A DNA stretch of 64,000 nucleotides. It comes from Pachyseris speciosa (Eukaryota; Cnidaria; Anthozoa; Scleractinia; Pachyseridae). A model generated the notes under the pieces. That model was given only the letters and a program-made list of their open reading frames with translations. It was not told where the DNA came from and made no database searches. Below, in pieces: positions 1 through 14,344 of this stretch (its first letter is position 1; each line of letters begins with the position of its first letter). Made by a program: the position numbers and the translations under genes. The stretch lies in the NCBI GenBank assembly GCA_016490735.1, contig JAEMWC010001412.1:1-64000 (forward strand), read 5' to 3'.

Positions 1-198
1 ATCTGTGGTTGTAATCTGTGGTTTTATAATTCATTTTGATATGTGTGCTACTTGTAATGACTAAGTAATCTGCGTTTTCTTTGGAGTTCAATTCATTTTG
101 CACGTGGTACAACTCGTATCATTATATATACGTTTTTTCTTGTTCCATTTTGCATTACACGTCCAGTTTATTATGGTTCTTTATGATTTCATTTCTAG

Positions 199-3100
199 GG
201 CTTGCCTCTGTTTGAACTCGAGGGCGGCGACAAGTGGCCTTTGTTTTCAGTCAGTCTCAATAGAAGAGTGATCCTTCATGTCCAGGTAATCAAAACTGTC
301 TCCGAACAAATGGCGTTTTCGACTGTTAAAGCAGCTGAAGTAATAACAAAAAAATGTTAACATTGTATTGCGATTATTTCCGTAAAATGGTGGGGATAAA
401 AGATCTATTATTTACTCGGGCCCATAGGCCGGGGTAAAAAATGTGCTAGAATTCAGTCTTTTTTTTCCTGTGCAGCAAAATGCAAAATACAATTACGTTC
501 CGGTGTTTTGATTGGCCAATGAACAAGAGCAGGCACGTGGCGGTGTGTTCATTGGTTAAAGCAAACCACATAGTCCAAAGGTCGAAAGCCTAACATCACG
601 CAACGGTTGTTTTGAAGTTATGTAAATTCATCGTGTTTGAGTTGTGAAGCTAGATATTTTAATACAATACAGTCTGTCCGCGTGAAAATGTTTGCCAAGT
701 TTAAGAAAAAGTTGCTGCTAATCGATCTGAAAGATAATGCAAGTCGAATTTTATTTAGAAAAATTGCAGTTTACATAAAGTTGTTATTGTAATGTGACAC
801 CTTCCATTTAATACGTGACCGTAAGTGAACACTCAAAGGTTAAACACAATTCACTTCGACTGCCTGAACAAATTTTCCTGCGCAAATCTTTGTAAAGTTT
901 TGAATCTTTGAATCTAGATTTTAATACAGTACAGTTTGTCCGCGTGAAAACCTTTGCCGAGTTTAAGAAAAAATTGGAAGCCTCGCACATGTTGTGCTTC
1001 GGCGGCTGATCGATTCGAACACTGCGACAGTTCTTTATTTAGAGACCAGTTTGCGAATTTTTGGTTTTCACTTGACGTCAGAAAAAATAAAATTTAAAAT
1101 TTAGAGTTTTTACCTTAATCGTTATTATTGTTATCAATGGTTGAGGTGCACTATTTGAGGCATATATGCTGATAGGGTTCTGTGGATATTCACTACAAAT
1201 GAACAGACTTGAACATCATGATAAGCGCAATGGGTCTGATGCGACAAGGACAGACTTCTCTCCACTCTCTTTTCTTTTGTTTATCGCGAAATTAGGGATG
1301 CAAACTGTATTTTTGCAGGCCCGATTTTAGGCTAATTGTAGCCTCTTGTTTAGGAGAGGAATGAAGGAACGACGAGCAACCTACCGTTCACTGCATCTTA
1401 TGTAGCAATTGAATAATTATTGAATAGTGAGACACGTAAGTAGTATAGTGGGGGCAAAACGAGGTCCAATATTTGGAGACAGAGAGGCAGTTGCATGCCT
1501 ACTGTCAAGTTCCCTCAGTGTTGTGAAGATTCTGTATCCGTATGTCGATTACTGAAACAGAGGTATCTTTGTAATCTTAGTTAAGTGAGAGCGCGAGAAA
1601 ACGTTTAGTGTAGCAAGATAGAGGTAATCTTACCTTTTAAAAGACTTGTAAGTAGTATAGTTGGAGTGTTACTATCCGAAACGTTTAGCTTCGTTTGACC
1701 TGTGTTCAACTAACTTTAAAATCAATATGCTCGTGTTTGCTTAATTGCGTGCTCTCGATTGTCTTCACCTAAGGAATTAACAAGAGTAAGCACATTCTTA
1801 GAGGCGTCATTACTAATACTTTGTAAGCCATCTGCTTAGTTCTAACAACGTAGTCAGTAGTAGTATTTTGCTCAGTACTAATCTCTTTGTTTTGTGCCAT
1901 GATGTATCTTTGTGTGGTTGTGTCTCTGTGTGTGCTTATATGTTCTTTGTAATAACCTATAGATATTAATAACTAAATATTATTTGGGGCACTAATTAGT
2001 TCTTAATATATCGTGCCCCTCTCCATTTTTTTTACCTTGTATTTATTATTAAAGTAAATCTTAATATAATCTGAATAGAGAAAACAATAAAATGAAATGA
2101 AATGAAACGTAGTCACTGAACAGTATTCACACTGGCCTTTCGTTACGAGACAAAGATTAATTTAAAGGTAAAATTCATCTTATTACTTTGTCAGCTTGAC
2201 AACTATCAGCGAAGCATGTGGAAAGGAGCCATTGAGCTTTGGAAGGGAATGGATGAACTCACAACATTCACGTTACAGTCTACTCAGGTGTCAGCATATG
2301 CAAAGAGTCTGGTATGGTCTTACTTACATACTCTACCTTTACAGCGTAGATAATCTTGTAATGTAGACACTTAGCCATGTCCCGTTGGTATCTGTACTTA
2401 ACTGCCACACGCTTTACCGTTGCTACTTAACAAAGCGTACGATTGGCCTTAACAACGTTTTGACGTCTTTTTGATGCCGTCTCGATGGTTGCCGTTTTAA
2501 CCGAGGGAGTCTGACAACTGCCCGAGGCAGAAGTTTGAACATTATGCCTACTTGACAACTCCTGAATTCTCGTTGAAACATAACCCTTAGAACTTGTACC
2601 AAAAAGTTGTCAGAAACCAATAAAAGTTGTGATGGTATCTGGCTGCGTTACAAAGTAGGGAAGAAGGAATTCACTTTTAATACCAATAGCAATGGTGAAA
2701 TCCACATCCATATTTTTAAAGTGAAGATATCTGCTAATGTGACAGGCTTTTGGAATTGCCCATTGCCTATAGTAAGGCTACCTGAATTGTTCTGGTTTAT
2801 CGTTTGTTTATGTTAACTATTTTGTTATGTTGACACCCTGAAACAAGAAAATGTTTAAATTCAGGAAAATCATTTAACCGTAGTACTTTCCTCGCTCTTT
2901 TTACCACAGTAACTACGTGGTTTTACTAAGGAAAATTCTCAAGTTAATCGAAGTGCCTTTTTATGAGATGTAACTGTGATTAATGCTTGTTGTAGGAACT
3001 CGGCGTTTTTGTCACGTTTGAAGGCACAATGAACGTTACTTTGTACAGTCCTTACTGGATGGTGAACAAGACTGACCTTTATCTTGAATACATGGTACAT

Positions 3101-6100
3101 GTTTGTACAATTTTGTTTTCGCTACAATCCTATCCATGTGAATTAGTTCATGTTAATTAAGTTCTTTTGTACTAGTAATGAGATCTTGAAGACAAGGTGT
3201 AGAAGAGTCATTCAATACTTTCGAGTGTTCTAGCATGACATTTCCCATTGGGCCATTGGTATTTTCTTGGTATACATGTTGTGGTTCAGTTTTATCCTTG
3301 GTTCAATGTTTATTTTCCTTTGTTTTCTACTCATTATCTTTCATTACCATATACAAGAACAATAGAAGATAAAAATTGAACCAGGGATAAAACTGAACTA
3401 CAACATACACACCAGTATGTATCGTATCGTATTGCTAACGTTTGTGTTATTTTCGGTCCAAGTGAGAAGAAAAAACAAGAATAAAGCTACTAAGCATGAA
3501 ACATAAGTTCGTGAAATAACAATTCAGATTGCGCAATACCTCAGCTTCACCATTTTAACGAGAGTTTTTAAAATAAACTACTCGACATTTCAGGCCTCCG
3601 ACGATGACACTGTGATCCCTCATCCATGTTCCTTAACTGAGCCCGTGATGTTTTCTTACCGTGGGAAAGGAAGTCTGTTTGCTAAAAAGACGGTGAGGCG
3701 ACGTTATTCTTGGTTTACGTCACGCAAGTATCACGCAAATTAAAAAAGGCTTACTTTTCAGTAAATGAAGTCAAGAAATTGATATATTGTAGAAGAGTAA
3801 TAAATAAACAGCGTGTCAAAGTTTCAAGGCTTCTGGATATTCCTAACTCGAGTCATTCAGCCAGGGTACCACTCAAAATTATGCCGGCAATCCAGTGGAA
3901 ACATCTGGAGTTTACTTTAGGTATCTCTCTGCTAAACTTGAAAAACATTCACATAGACACTCTTAACATTTTGGCTGTTCAGAACTCGAAAACATAAGGA
4001 GAATCGATAGTTTCGTATACGGTATGTGAAATGTTTCTCGGAAGCAATCTAGCTGTCACGCATTGTAAAAAAAATTCGAAATTCAAACTGATCTATTTTC
4101 AAAACAAAGTATACAACCGAGCTGAAAATAGCCCAGCAGATATGTCTTTAAAATGTCTTTTACCTGATGAAGGTAAAAACTTCCAAAATTTTTAATTTTA
4201 GTTTTTTTCTGACGTCACGTGAAAATCAAAAATACATACAAGGGATGTTTCATTTGATATCACGTTTGTCATGTTTCCGCTATTATTAGGTTGTGTTCCC
4301 TTCACAAGCTACCGATTAAGATTAAGTATAAGTGCTCAGTGCTTGCATGCCGTAGTAACACTCCAGTACTCTTTGGATAAAGCAGTTGATTAGCGCTTGA
4401 GTGATTGTCTTCAAATATTAAAATTGTTGTCCTTGTCACCAAACACAATAGCCTCCTACGCAGTCGTTTTTAGGGGACTCGCATTTCACCTCCTCCCCAC
4501 TAACGCTTGCTTACCCGAAGCCAACATTCCTTTCCCGCCGCTTAGCCAATCACATTTTACCTACTAAATTCTGGAAGGTTGACCTTGACCTAAGGACGCT
4601 TTTTGCGGGATAGTTGCGGAGACAGAGCTTGAGCGAGCTCTGATCACCGTATGCTCTACGTTCAAAATTTCCTGTTTAAATGTTTACTACAGTCAACTGA
4701 CTTGAATTTAAGAATTTGTGACAGGAAATAGCGATAATATTTTCGTCAATATGCCGATTAGTTATCAAGCAAGCTTCGCCTTCAATCTTCGATATCCTCG
4801 CCACTGGTGATGTTGTAGCTGTTGTGTCACCTCTCGTAAATTTGATGAAGGGCCAAGTCAGTTATTTAAGAAGTATTGGCGTATCTTCGGTTAGTCTGAG
4901 TGATTTGGAGGAAGGAAACTTTGCCATCGGTAGACCATTGCGCGCAGTGGATCGAGCGAGCTTCTAAATACTAAACTACATAAAATTACCGTCCGCTTCT
5001 CGTGAACTGAAGAAAAAAAGTACGAATTGACGTAGTCTATGCCATTGATGTTTGATAACTTCTGACCGCTTCTCCAGGACGTTTTGGGGTGGCTGTGTGG
5101 GCGAATTTCATGTAAGTTAATGCACGACCATGAGAGATCGAGCTTTCTTGTTGTACCGTGTGTGATAATCCAGTGGATAATTTCACGTCGGTTTACTCTA
5201 TGTTTGATCGCCTGATAAATGCTTCAGATTTCTAACTTGGTCGCGTCTAAATTCTCATTCGCTTTTTCAGATTTTGAAAATCCATCGTAACACATCGTAT
5301 TACTCAAAAACAAATCGGCTCCAGCGCTTTGATACGTTTACAAGATCACGCATAAGGATTAACTTTACTTGTCATCGCTTGACAGTTGCTCGATCGTGAT
5401 TGGCTAGGATGCCCGCAAGTCAAACAATGGAAAAGGAATGTTGGCTTCGGGTAAGCAGGCGTTTCTGGGGAGGAGGTGAAATACGAGTCCCCTAAAAACG
5501 GCTGCATGGGAGGCTACAAACACAACAGAAACGGGTGGCACGTTTAGGCTGCTAGAATCAGTTGTCAACTAGACTTGATATCTGATTGACTCACATGACT
5601 AAATATTACCTGATCATTTCAGCTAAACGTAACGTTTTGTGTTAAAGGCATCAAACTGTAGGAAATCGGGTTGAATTTGAAATTTTTTAGTCCTGATAAA
5701 CCGTGACTAAAAGCCCCGTTTTTCGTATGTCAGGCCCGTGTTCGTCTCGGCAATGGTGAGTGGTCAAACAAGTTTTCTCTGGATGCAGCAGGTAGCGGAG
5801 GATTGCTCAAGGTCAAGAAAGATGGGAAATTGCATGAGGTAACACATTACATAAGGTGATTGAGGATACTCTGCATGTTGAGGATGTCAGTGGCTGATAA
5901 ACCTGCTGCGGAAAGAGAAAAGGAAACCAACTGGGCAGTCGAAAGAATATTTAGAAACTTTTAACATAAAATAACAACAACAAAAGACAAACTAGAAGGG
6001 CTGTGAGATTGATAGTCATTTGAAAGCACCACAGCCGGACACGTAAACTCTTGAAAAAAAAAAAAAAAACAACTAAAAAACTAGGGACCGTCTACCACCG

Positions 6101-9100
6101 ACCAATGCTATGGCGCAACCTTTGGGGTTTCAAGGTGTCTTTTCTTATTTTGTACTGGATACATAAAAATAAAGCGACCGGCCGACCGATCGAACGAACG
6201 AACGAAGAAACGAACGAACAAGCGAACGAGGAGATTTCAAGTGAACGCGGTGAGGTGGTCACTATTTGGAACTCTTAACCCTTGATCCTTTGCGCTCTAC
6301 ACTGGCTTCCAGTTTTCCGTAGCGTGCCGGCAAAATATCAGTTTATGGTAATTTCGATGACCACAAATTACAACTTTCGTAGGTTGAGGATAACCAGCAA
6401 ATCAAGTCAATTCTGTTTTAGTGAAGAAAATACCTGTATTCTGTAAGAAGAAGGGGTAAGATTAGCTTAGCTGTTCAATGCGTAACCATGGCTTTAACCG
6501 AACACTTTGATGGACTGCTATTTTTTTTAGTGCTTTAGTTAAGAATTCACAGTCCAAGTACTTCATGCTACTTTTGTTTAGTTGTTCTTGTCACATTCGT
6601 TGTTAGGTTGGTATGCAGACCACCTTGTCCTACTTCAGCTTAACCAAGATTGTGGAGTTTACACCATTTCACCTTATTAACAATGCTACAGAGGTAGGGC
6701 GCTTGACTTGTGATTTGTATTGCTTCAACACTTACGCATCTGCCGTCAGATTCCACCATTTTCCACCAAATTGTCAATGTCTGTGTTGTTAGGGATTCAC
6801 AAAACGTTCGTGAACAATACGACCGACAGTCTGTCTCGGAAGTATGTAGAAGTAAACGCACTGCTTGATTTTGCTGTCCGATCGTAAGATTTAACAATTA
6901 GATTATGAGCTTGAGATTTCTATCGCGTGATAGCTGATGAGGACGTAGCCCGAATCAGCTATCACGCATAGAAATCGAGAGCGAATAATCTAATTGTTTT
7001 AGTATAAATCTACTAGTTGTTCAAAACTAAACAAGTAAATTATCTAAATCCTCCGAGCAAACACTTCAAAAACGCGAAGAAGCGGCCGCCATTTTGTTGA
7101 CAACCGCTACTCATTATCTATTACAGAATAGATAGCGAGTAGCGTAGCCAATCAGAGAACGGCATTCTTGATAGAACGCTAGTAGATTTATACTAAAAGC
7201 AGGGCTCGAAATTAACGGTAACCCGTCAACCAACGGTTTGTAATTTTTAACCTTTGGTTACTAAAAATGTGTCCAACTAACCCGGCATGGTTAGGAAAAA
7301 TTTTGTTACATATTTAAATTATTTTATGGAAATAACCTTTTTACAGATAAGCGTTAATTTTTAGGAACGGCTTATGTGTTGTTATCTTGCATGAGATTGT
7401 TTTCTGTCTCAAAGTTTCGAACTTTGCAGCCATTTTGAACGCTAAGACCCTGGAAACGAGTTTGTGTCGAATGTGGGGATCTGGACACAACTTTATCGGA
7501 TACGCCATCTTGCGAATGTCCTTGCGAATCCAATTGCAGTTCGCGAGGTTCTGGCAGTTCGGCATTGAATTATACAGAGTTCATTGGATAGATTTCCCAG
7601 AAAAAGGCAAGCTCCAGCTGAAAGTAACTGTAGTGAAGAGGAAAAATGCCAAGAAAAGGAACCAAAGACAACAGAAGCTAAGGAAGACTCGAGCTCCCGG
7701 AAGTGTTACGCGTTTGTTTTGTTTGTTTTGTTTTACGAAGAAAAGAGGAAACGAGGGCAGAACATTTCGACAGGAGTGGAAGAAAACATTTGCATGGCTT
7801 CTTTAATTTGTTCTAGTCGTTATTAACAAAATGTTCAATATTTGAGATATCGTAAGTTGTGAGCTTGGATACCAAGCTTTACAATTTGGTTAGTAAAAAA
7901 GATGTCTACTAACCCGAAGGGTTAGTGATCCAAAAATTAAATTCGAGCCCTGAAAAGTATATAGATTTTAAAGCTTTTTTGTTAATTTTATCGTGCCCAA
8001 AGTTACGACTAAGCGAGCGATTTTTTCCAAGCACAGGCATTTAGGTAACGTTGCAACGTAGCCCGCGCAAAGCGTAAAGCGCACCAGCATAATTGACGTG
8101 ACAACCGCGAAATCTTAATAAATTCAGGCAAGCTGAACATTTCTGGACCAAGTCTTAGTAAACGCCAGTCCCTTTGCCTGTGCAAAAGGGTATGTGTGTG
8201 GCAATTAATCCCAAACTCATTTGTCAATGCAACATGGCACGCGCTCAACCTTGTAACGTTTTGAAGACCATGTGTCGCCTCAACAAGCTGTTGCGTTAAA
8301 AGTTGTCAGCGCGCTTTTACACGATTTCTTTTCGCTCAACAATGTTGCGTTACAAGTTTGCTCCTTTTATTAATTACACTCTGTGTGTTCTTTGTGTAGT
8401 ACCCAGTCTCACTTACGGACTCGCCAAACCTGGCAACGTCATCCTGGGTAACGGTTCAGCCTGGAAAGGTAAACAAACATGTTGAGTTCAGATTCATCCA
8501 TGAAATTTTGGTAGAAAGAACCACACGACTCTCTCCGCTCTTTACTTAGAGAAAAGTATCCGTTTCGTATCTACAGTGTATACCATTCTGGCCCATTTCA
8601 TGTCCATCCAAGAATCTGGCCATCAGAGTTGGTGATAACAGTGAAGTCTCTTCACGTTTTACCTTTGAACCTGATGTGACAGTGCTGCTGAAAATGAACA
8701 ACAAGGTAGGTGAAATAAACAGACTTGTTTTACATTTGGTGATCAAGAAATGTAATAATTAATGGTAACTTCAAATCAGGGTTAGACTTGTTATGTTCCA
8801 GAGAAGTAGTTTCTTGTAAAACGTAGATGTCTTTATATCTGGAGTGGGATCGATGGCATTAGCCTTGAATCTTTGTTGTGGCGTTCTTTCAGTATACACA
8901 GATCGTGAGCATTTTTTCGCGAAGACATTATCGTGATTCGTTGGTTACTGTTGGAGCCCCATGGGTCATCTATACATGTTAATTCCTTCTAATCAGAGTT
9001 AAATTTCTTTCGTATAGTTTTTTTTTCTCTTGACAGTTTGGAGCAGTGTGTGCTGACATGCTGACTAAAGATTCTGCCGCCATCATCACGATCACTCCTT

Positions 9101-12100
9101 ATTACAGTGGAGCAGCACCAGTAAGACTGGAGAATTGCACGCAGCTGGAAATCTGCTACAAACAACAAGGGTAAAGTAACGCAGTCTTTGTCGCGGTTGT
9201 AATTAATTTTGCTACTTATCAACCTCGTACCTAGAGTCTTCGTTCCCCTTGACCAGCGGTCGGGAAACGAGTGACCCTTGAAAGTTCCGATTTGAAGTCC
9301 GAAACATCGGACTTCCGGCTGAATTACGCATGCTTAGGGTTCAGCGCCGCGCAAGAATTCTGTTTTACTTCCGTTTATTTGAATAGCTTGAAAAAGCCAA
9401 TCGGAATTGTAAACCTATCGGATCTTTCGAGAGGCGTTGTTTCGTCAAGCCTGCGTAGTATGGAGCGAGGACTCGAGGAACGAGAATAATAAATAATAAG
9501 ACAGCACGATACAATAGAAACAAAAACCAAAGCAATTGCCCTGACCAATCACAACAGACGTGAACAGCGCAACGAACCAATTAGAATTCGAAGCAATTAC
9601 ATGTGACCGACACCAAGCGCGGGAAAATGCGCGCGTGCAAGTTGTGATTGGTTTTGGTTTTGCTTCTCATTTGTTGAGAACGTGGCGCAAGTTTTGCCAA
9701 CCAGTCTGCATCACAAAGCTGAATAAACCAAAAGCAAACGAGAATTACTTTCAACACTCAATTGTGCATGTAGGGACATGCAAAGGACCTGTCTTTCCCA
9801 TGGGATAAATTAGTTTGAAGAACTACACCAGCTATTGCAATAAATCAAATAAAGAAGTATTGATGTAGTTAATCAAACCTGTTTGTTTCTTATTTATTAC
9901 CAAGGAACTGTTTCCAAAGCGATATAAATTCAGCTGTGACATTCTTCCTTTTGTGCCTTTTTCTGTTTAGTTGCAAAGAGCACTGTTTGCATCCAAAACA
10001 GTGTGTCCTGTTCACGTGGGATGAGCCATCCGCCACCAAAGAGTTTGTTTGGTTCGTGAAAGGATCATACGAAACCATCAAAACTGACTTGTCAAAGGTG
10101 TGTGAGAGACTGGTGGTTATCATGGTTGAGTATGATGATAAGAACAATATCATGTGATTCACGATGTAGTCACCAGCATCGCAACGTTTCGAGTACTTAC
10201 CGTGAAAGCTCTATTAAGCCCCTTATTTAATTTCAGGGCTCATTGACGGGGTGCTTAATAGAGAAGGGGGTAGCTTATTTCAAATCTTAAACCCTTCGTC
10301 TCGTCTTAAAATAGTTTTTGTACAAAACTCGAACAAATGCAGTGAAATGTTGTTATTTAATACAGATCAGCAAACATTATTATGTGTTTGAGTGTATATT
10401 TGTTTAAAAACAAACCAACTGGGCCTCATAAAGTGGATTTCGTAAGAGGGAATAGGAGGGACTAATTACAAAATCGCATGTCCCAAAGGGCGGGGGACTT
10501 ATTAGAGGGAGGGGGGGGGGGGGGGCGGTAATACAGACGGGTGGCTTAATAGAGCTTTTACGGTAGTGCAGGCGATAATATTAACTGATTACGCTCCACC
10601 TTTTTTCTTTGCTTTTCCGGAAAGCAACTGTCTTCTTGGTGTCCACAGGCACTCTCTTTGTTGATCCCTGGCGTGTATACCCGTAAGGCAAGCCGTTGTT
10701 CTATTATGCTGTTTGTGTTTATTTGTAGGCGGGTTACAATGACTTTGAACATGAGGGTAAGAAGTTTTACTGGGCGGCATTCCTGGATGGACTTCAGAGA
10801 GTATTACTGGTCATCGATGACTTTACGCTGGCTTTCAGAGCGCAAGTGGTGAGTAATCCTTCTATCCACTCTGTCTCATGTCTTACACGGTTGTTATAGT
10901 ATTCTGGGAGCCAAATGGGAGGGACTAGATAGAATAACCTGAACTGGCTAAAAGTTTGTTCTTACAACAAACGTGCATAGCCCAAATGTCAACAGACGCC
11001 TTCATGAAGTTTAGAAATGGGTGCAGAGCGGTTAGCTGTATGTATTTGATATTAGTAACATCAAGTTGGCTAACCGTAGAGAGATTTTCCTTTGAGTGTC
11101 GTAAAACCAAACCAATTACTCTAGCTAATCACAACAGACGCTGACAGCGCAGTGAGCCAGTCAGATTTCGAAGCAACTACAGGTAGCCGGCGCCAAGCGC
11201 GGGAAAATGCCTGCGTGCAAGTCGCGATCGGTTTTGGTTTTGCTTCTCATTGGTTGAGAAAGTGGCGCGAGTTTTTGCCAACCAATCACAGAGCGAAGCA
11301 ATGCAACACCAAAGCAAAACAAGAATTACTTTCGACACTCAATTGAAAACCGCTCTAAATACTTTCGACTCTGAACTGAAAGCGGATGTATAGTCGCAAA
11401 TACAAGTGGTTCGTGTTAAAGTCGCACCAACAATTGGGACGTTGTGGAAGAATAGAATTTAGAATTCTATCTGTTCTTTTTCAGACAATGCCAAACGTCT
11501 CTAATTACGTGTGCTAATTCCAAGCTTATTGAATTATAACAACTTGAGTTTGCTATGTGTGTAGATAAATATTTTCTGGTGTGGTCATGTTTGAAGTCAA
11601 GACTCGCATAACAGTTTAATGTTCGTTTGCATGAGATAAGAGCCAATGAACACATTTAAATGTGTCTGATTGGTTTTGAATTCTTTTGTACTCAGGCTCG
11701 AAGTTTTTCGGATATTAATTGGACACTCAAATCTCTTCTTTTCTTCAAGGAACAAAAAGAGCGCACTTCCCAGCGTATCACATTGGGGCTTCATGGCGTT
11801 GGCCTGTCACTTGTCAACGATGAAAAAAGCGTTGAAGTCGCCTACATTGGAATCAGACCGTAAGAACTTTGCATCTTTGTTGGTGAATCGTAAAACTGTG
11901 GACCGAAGCGAATGTTTTTTTGTAACATTCGTGTGTGCCACGATGCAGTTACATAGCAAACATGCGTTCATTGTATACATTTGTCTCTTACTTTCCAAGT
12001 CTTACTTGTCTGAGTATTTGGACAGTTAATCGATTAAAGGAAGAACTATACGTGTACAACAGAATTTCAAAAAAAAATTGAAAGGTGGTGAGCTGTTTAA

Positions 12101-14344
12101 AATTTTAAAACTATTGTAATGTCTAGTTTGTCAGACTGAAGTTTTGGGTAAACTCGTTTGATTGCAACGTTGCAGACTGCGAATGTGTGCGGATGCCTTG
12201 TTTCGACCTCAGTTCAACGCAAATGAGCAACATTTTTTGGTGACTGTTAACGGTGTTTTACAGAATAGTTCAAACGTTTGCATTTAAGCCGGGTTAAAAA
12301 CTCTAGAACTCTACTATGTCTTTGTCACCTCGTTTTTCAAATATTAGAAACGAGAATCACTTCGTGAACTTAACCGGGGCCACTTTTGCCTTGGCAACCC
12401 ACGTTTACACTAGCATGCATAAGGGTCGTTTACATCAACAAGTTTGTCGCAGGACATGAAAATCTATTTTATCGCAAATATTCTTTAGAGAAAAAAACGT
12501 CTAATTACTAATGTGAAAAGAGAAAATGATATCTGCCTGAGTACTCAGTGTATCTGCCTGAGTACGCCTCGGCTTTCATAGAAATCTTTCCTTCTAGGCA
12601 GAGGTCTCTTCTGCCAGCGGGCCGGAAATAAAAATCACGCCAGCCAAGGGCGCCTATGCTTTGTCGCATAAAAATTGGCATAAAATCTACATTAAATCAA
12701 AAGGCTGATTCTTAACGATATCCAAAAAAGTAAATTTAATTTTGTCATAGTTTACAATTTTTAAAAACGCGGTTACCTTGTGCTATTGAAGACGGTTTTT
12801 TGTCTTCAAATCACGCGCTCGAAAAGTGCAGGTAATCATGGCGCGTTGCGGGCCAAATCTACAACCTTCCAGAATCTTGTTTTTATTCCTAAAACGGACA
12901 AATTACTTCTTTGGCACTTAAAATGGAAAGGAAGAACATTAATCGATGTTTAGGTGACCTCAGAATGGAAGATCAAGGCGAACGGAGCCCTCTGAAACTT
13001 TTCTTGTGAATAATTTTTCCTTCCCTCAACCGCAACGAAAACGCTTTCAAGAGAGTTTTGAATACAGATAGCGGCTTTAAAGCAGCTGCCTGGACTTTAG
13101 AAAACAAAAATGATAATGTACATGTTAGTTCGAAGTTGAATTCAGCTTTTAGCACGATAGGCAAAGCCACAGCCGATAAAATAACTGCAAAACTTGTGGG
13201 AAAAACGCATGCTTTCGCTTTTGCGTGAATAATTAATTCGAACATGTGTTCATGCAGCGAATCACGTCTGAAATTTCGAACATTTTTTGTGCTTTTAGAT
13301 TAGTTTTTTTTGCCTCATCTTGAATGAAAATCTATTGTTATTGAACTTCCTGTCACTTTTCTTTCATTGGTTGCCTTCATTTGAGAGTTTTAGTGCAATC
13401 TGGATTTGGATTTCTGTACATTGAAGACCTTAATTTACGGCAACCTCCGTGATTTGTTTGTTTAGTATATTCGCTTCCCTCAAATATATTTTATTGAGTC
13501 TTGCTCACCTTCTACGGAACTCCTGGGGATAAAGCTAAGTTGGTGCTAAATTCACACAGTTGAAAAACTATTTATCTCAAAATAATTGCCTTGTTTTTGT
13601 CGTCTTTTTGATGTACAACTTTCCTCTTTCTCTCGTTGCGCTGTAATATTTCGTCGGGCGGCGAAAAAATTATCCGATTTCTTCTTTTTGAATTCGTTTT
13701 ACGTGAGTTTTTCGCCGAGGACTTCGGTATAAGAATCGACGAAAGAGAAACGTTTTTAACACGCTACTCTTGTTCTTACGTTTTACAAGAGATTGATGTA
13801 AAGATAGTTTTGAAATATGTTCGCTTTGATACTCGATAAAAGGTTCACTCTCAAGTGCAGTGGTCGCTCCTAAATACGTCTTTCTAAATACCCCTCTTAA
13901 GTTTTCGCTCATTAAGTAGTCTCTCGTAAAGATTGTGGAAGTTTTCGTTCCCTCCAAAAGTTATAATCTTTGTCTGGAATGCCTTCGATTACCTCAAGTA
14001 AAGTTACTATGACAACGATCTTGTCACAGCGGAAAGCGGGGCCCTGGAAACGAGACTTTGAAAAAACGAAAGGAACAAACAGCATTTTATGACCGGTTCC
14101 AGCCTTCGGCTGGCCCGGTAAAAATGTGTAATGATGTTGAACAAAGACGCTTTGCCTGATTTAGTCTTTATGGTTCTTTCTCTATAGGAGTGATGTTATC
14201 TGGGAGGAGCAGAAGAAGAAAGGAAGATGGAAAGCCATGAAGGTGCGACTGAGTGAAGAACTGGAAGCTGCTTGGACAAACTTACAACAGGATCTCTCTG
14301 TGGGAGCCACGCCTAACTACATCTATAAGACTGGTGACATGGAG
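199..14344 (+). CDS. VPS13C: VPS13C block 1: end of VAB/SHR-BD beta-repeat region (13 exons)
   Basis: Exons 199-14344 encode the distal Vps13-adaptor-binding (VAB, Pfam SHR-BD) region. Landmarks: [17 protein letters not shown] (2996-3094), where SPYW.VNK is the family signature; [17 protein letters not shown] (3594-3692); [14 protein letters not shown] (5734-5838); [15 protein letters not shown] (6607-6693); CIPFWP (8577-8705); [16 protein letters not shown] (9971-10097); [13 protein letters not shown] (10729-10848); [19 protein letters not shown] (11750-11859); [13 protein letters not shown] (14188-14344). The 23-codon exon 8400-8468 (ending WVTVQPGK) was recognised only because it is phase 0, has a Trp at the expected place and joins directly to CIPFWP. 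In known VPS13 proteins the VAB domain binds organelle adaptors with a Pro-x-Pro motif. For exon 2195-2311 a donor at 2288 would also stay in phase; the longer form is chosen without strong evidence. Confidence 0.88.

Noticed and set aside
2607..2816. 69-codon frame in a VPS13C intron
   Set aside because: No match to VPS13, no matching splice phase and no recognisable domain.
6895..6996. Hammerhead-like text CTGATGAGGACG..CCCGAATCAG
   Set aside because: GAAT replaces GAAA, there is no NUH site, and the flanks form one simple hairpin, so it is a foldback MITE.
11695..11749. 5' extension of the VPS13C exon at 11750 from an upstream AG
   Set aside because: The frame is open, but it would add 18 residues (ARSFSDINW...) absent from the family; the nearer acceptor gives the expected length.
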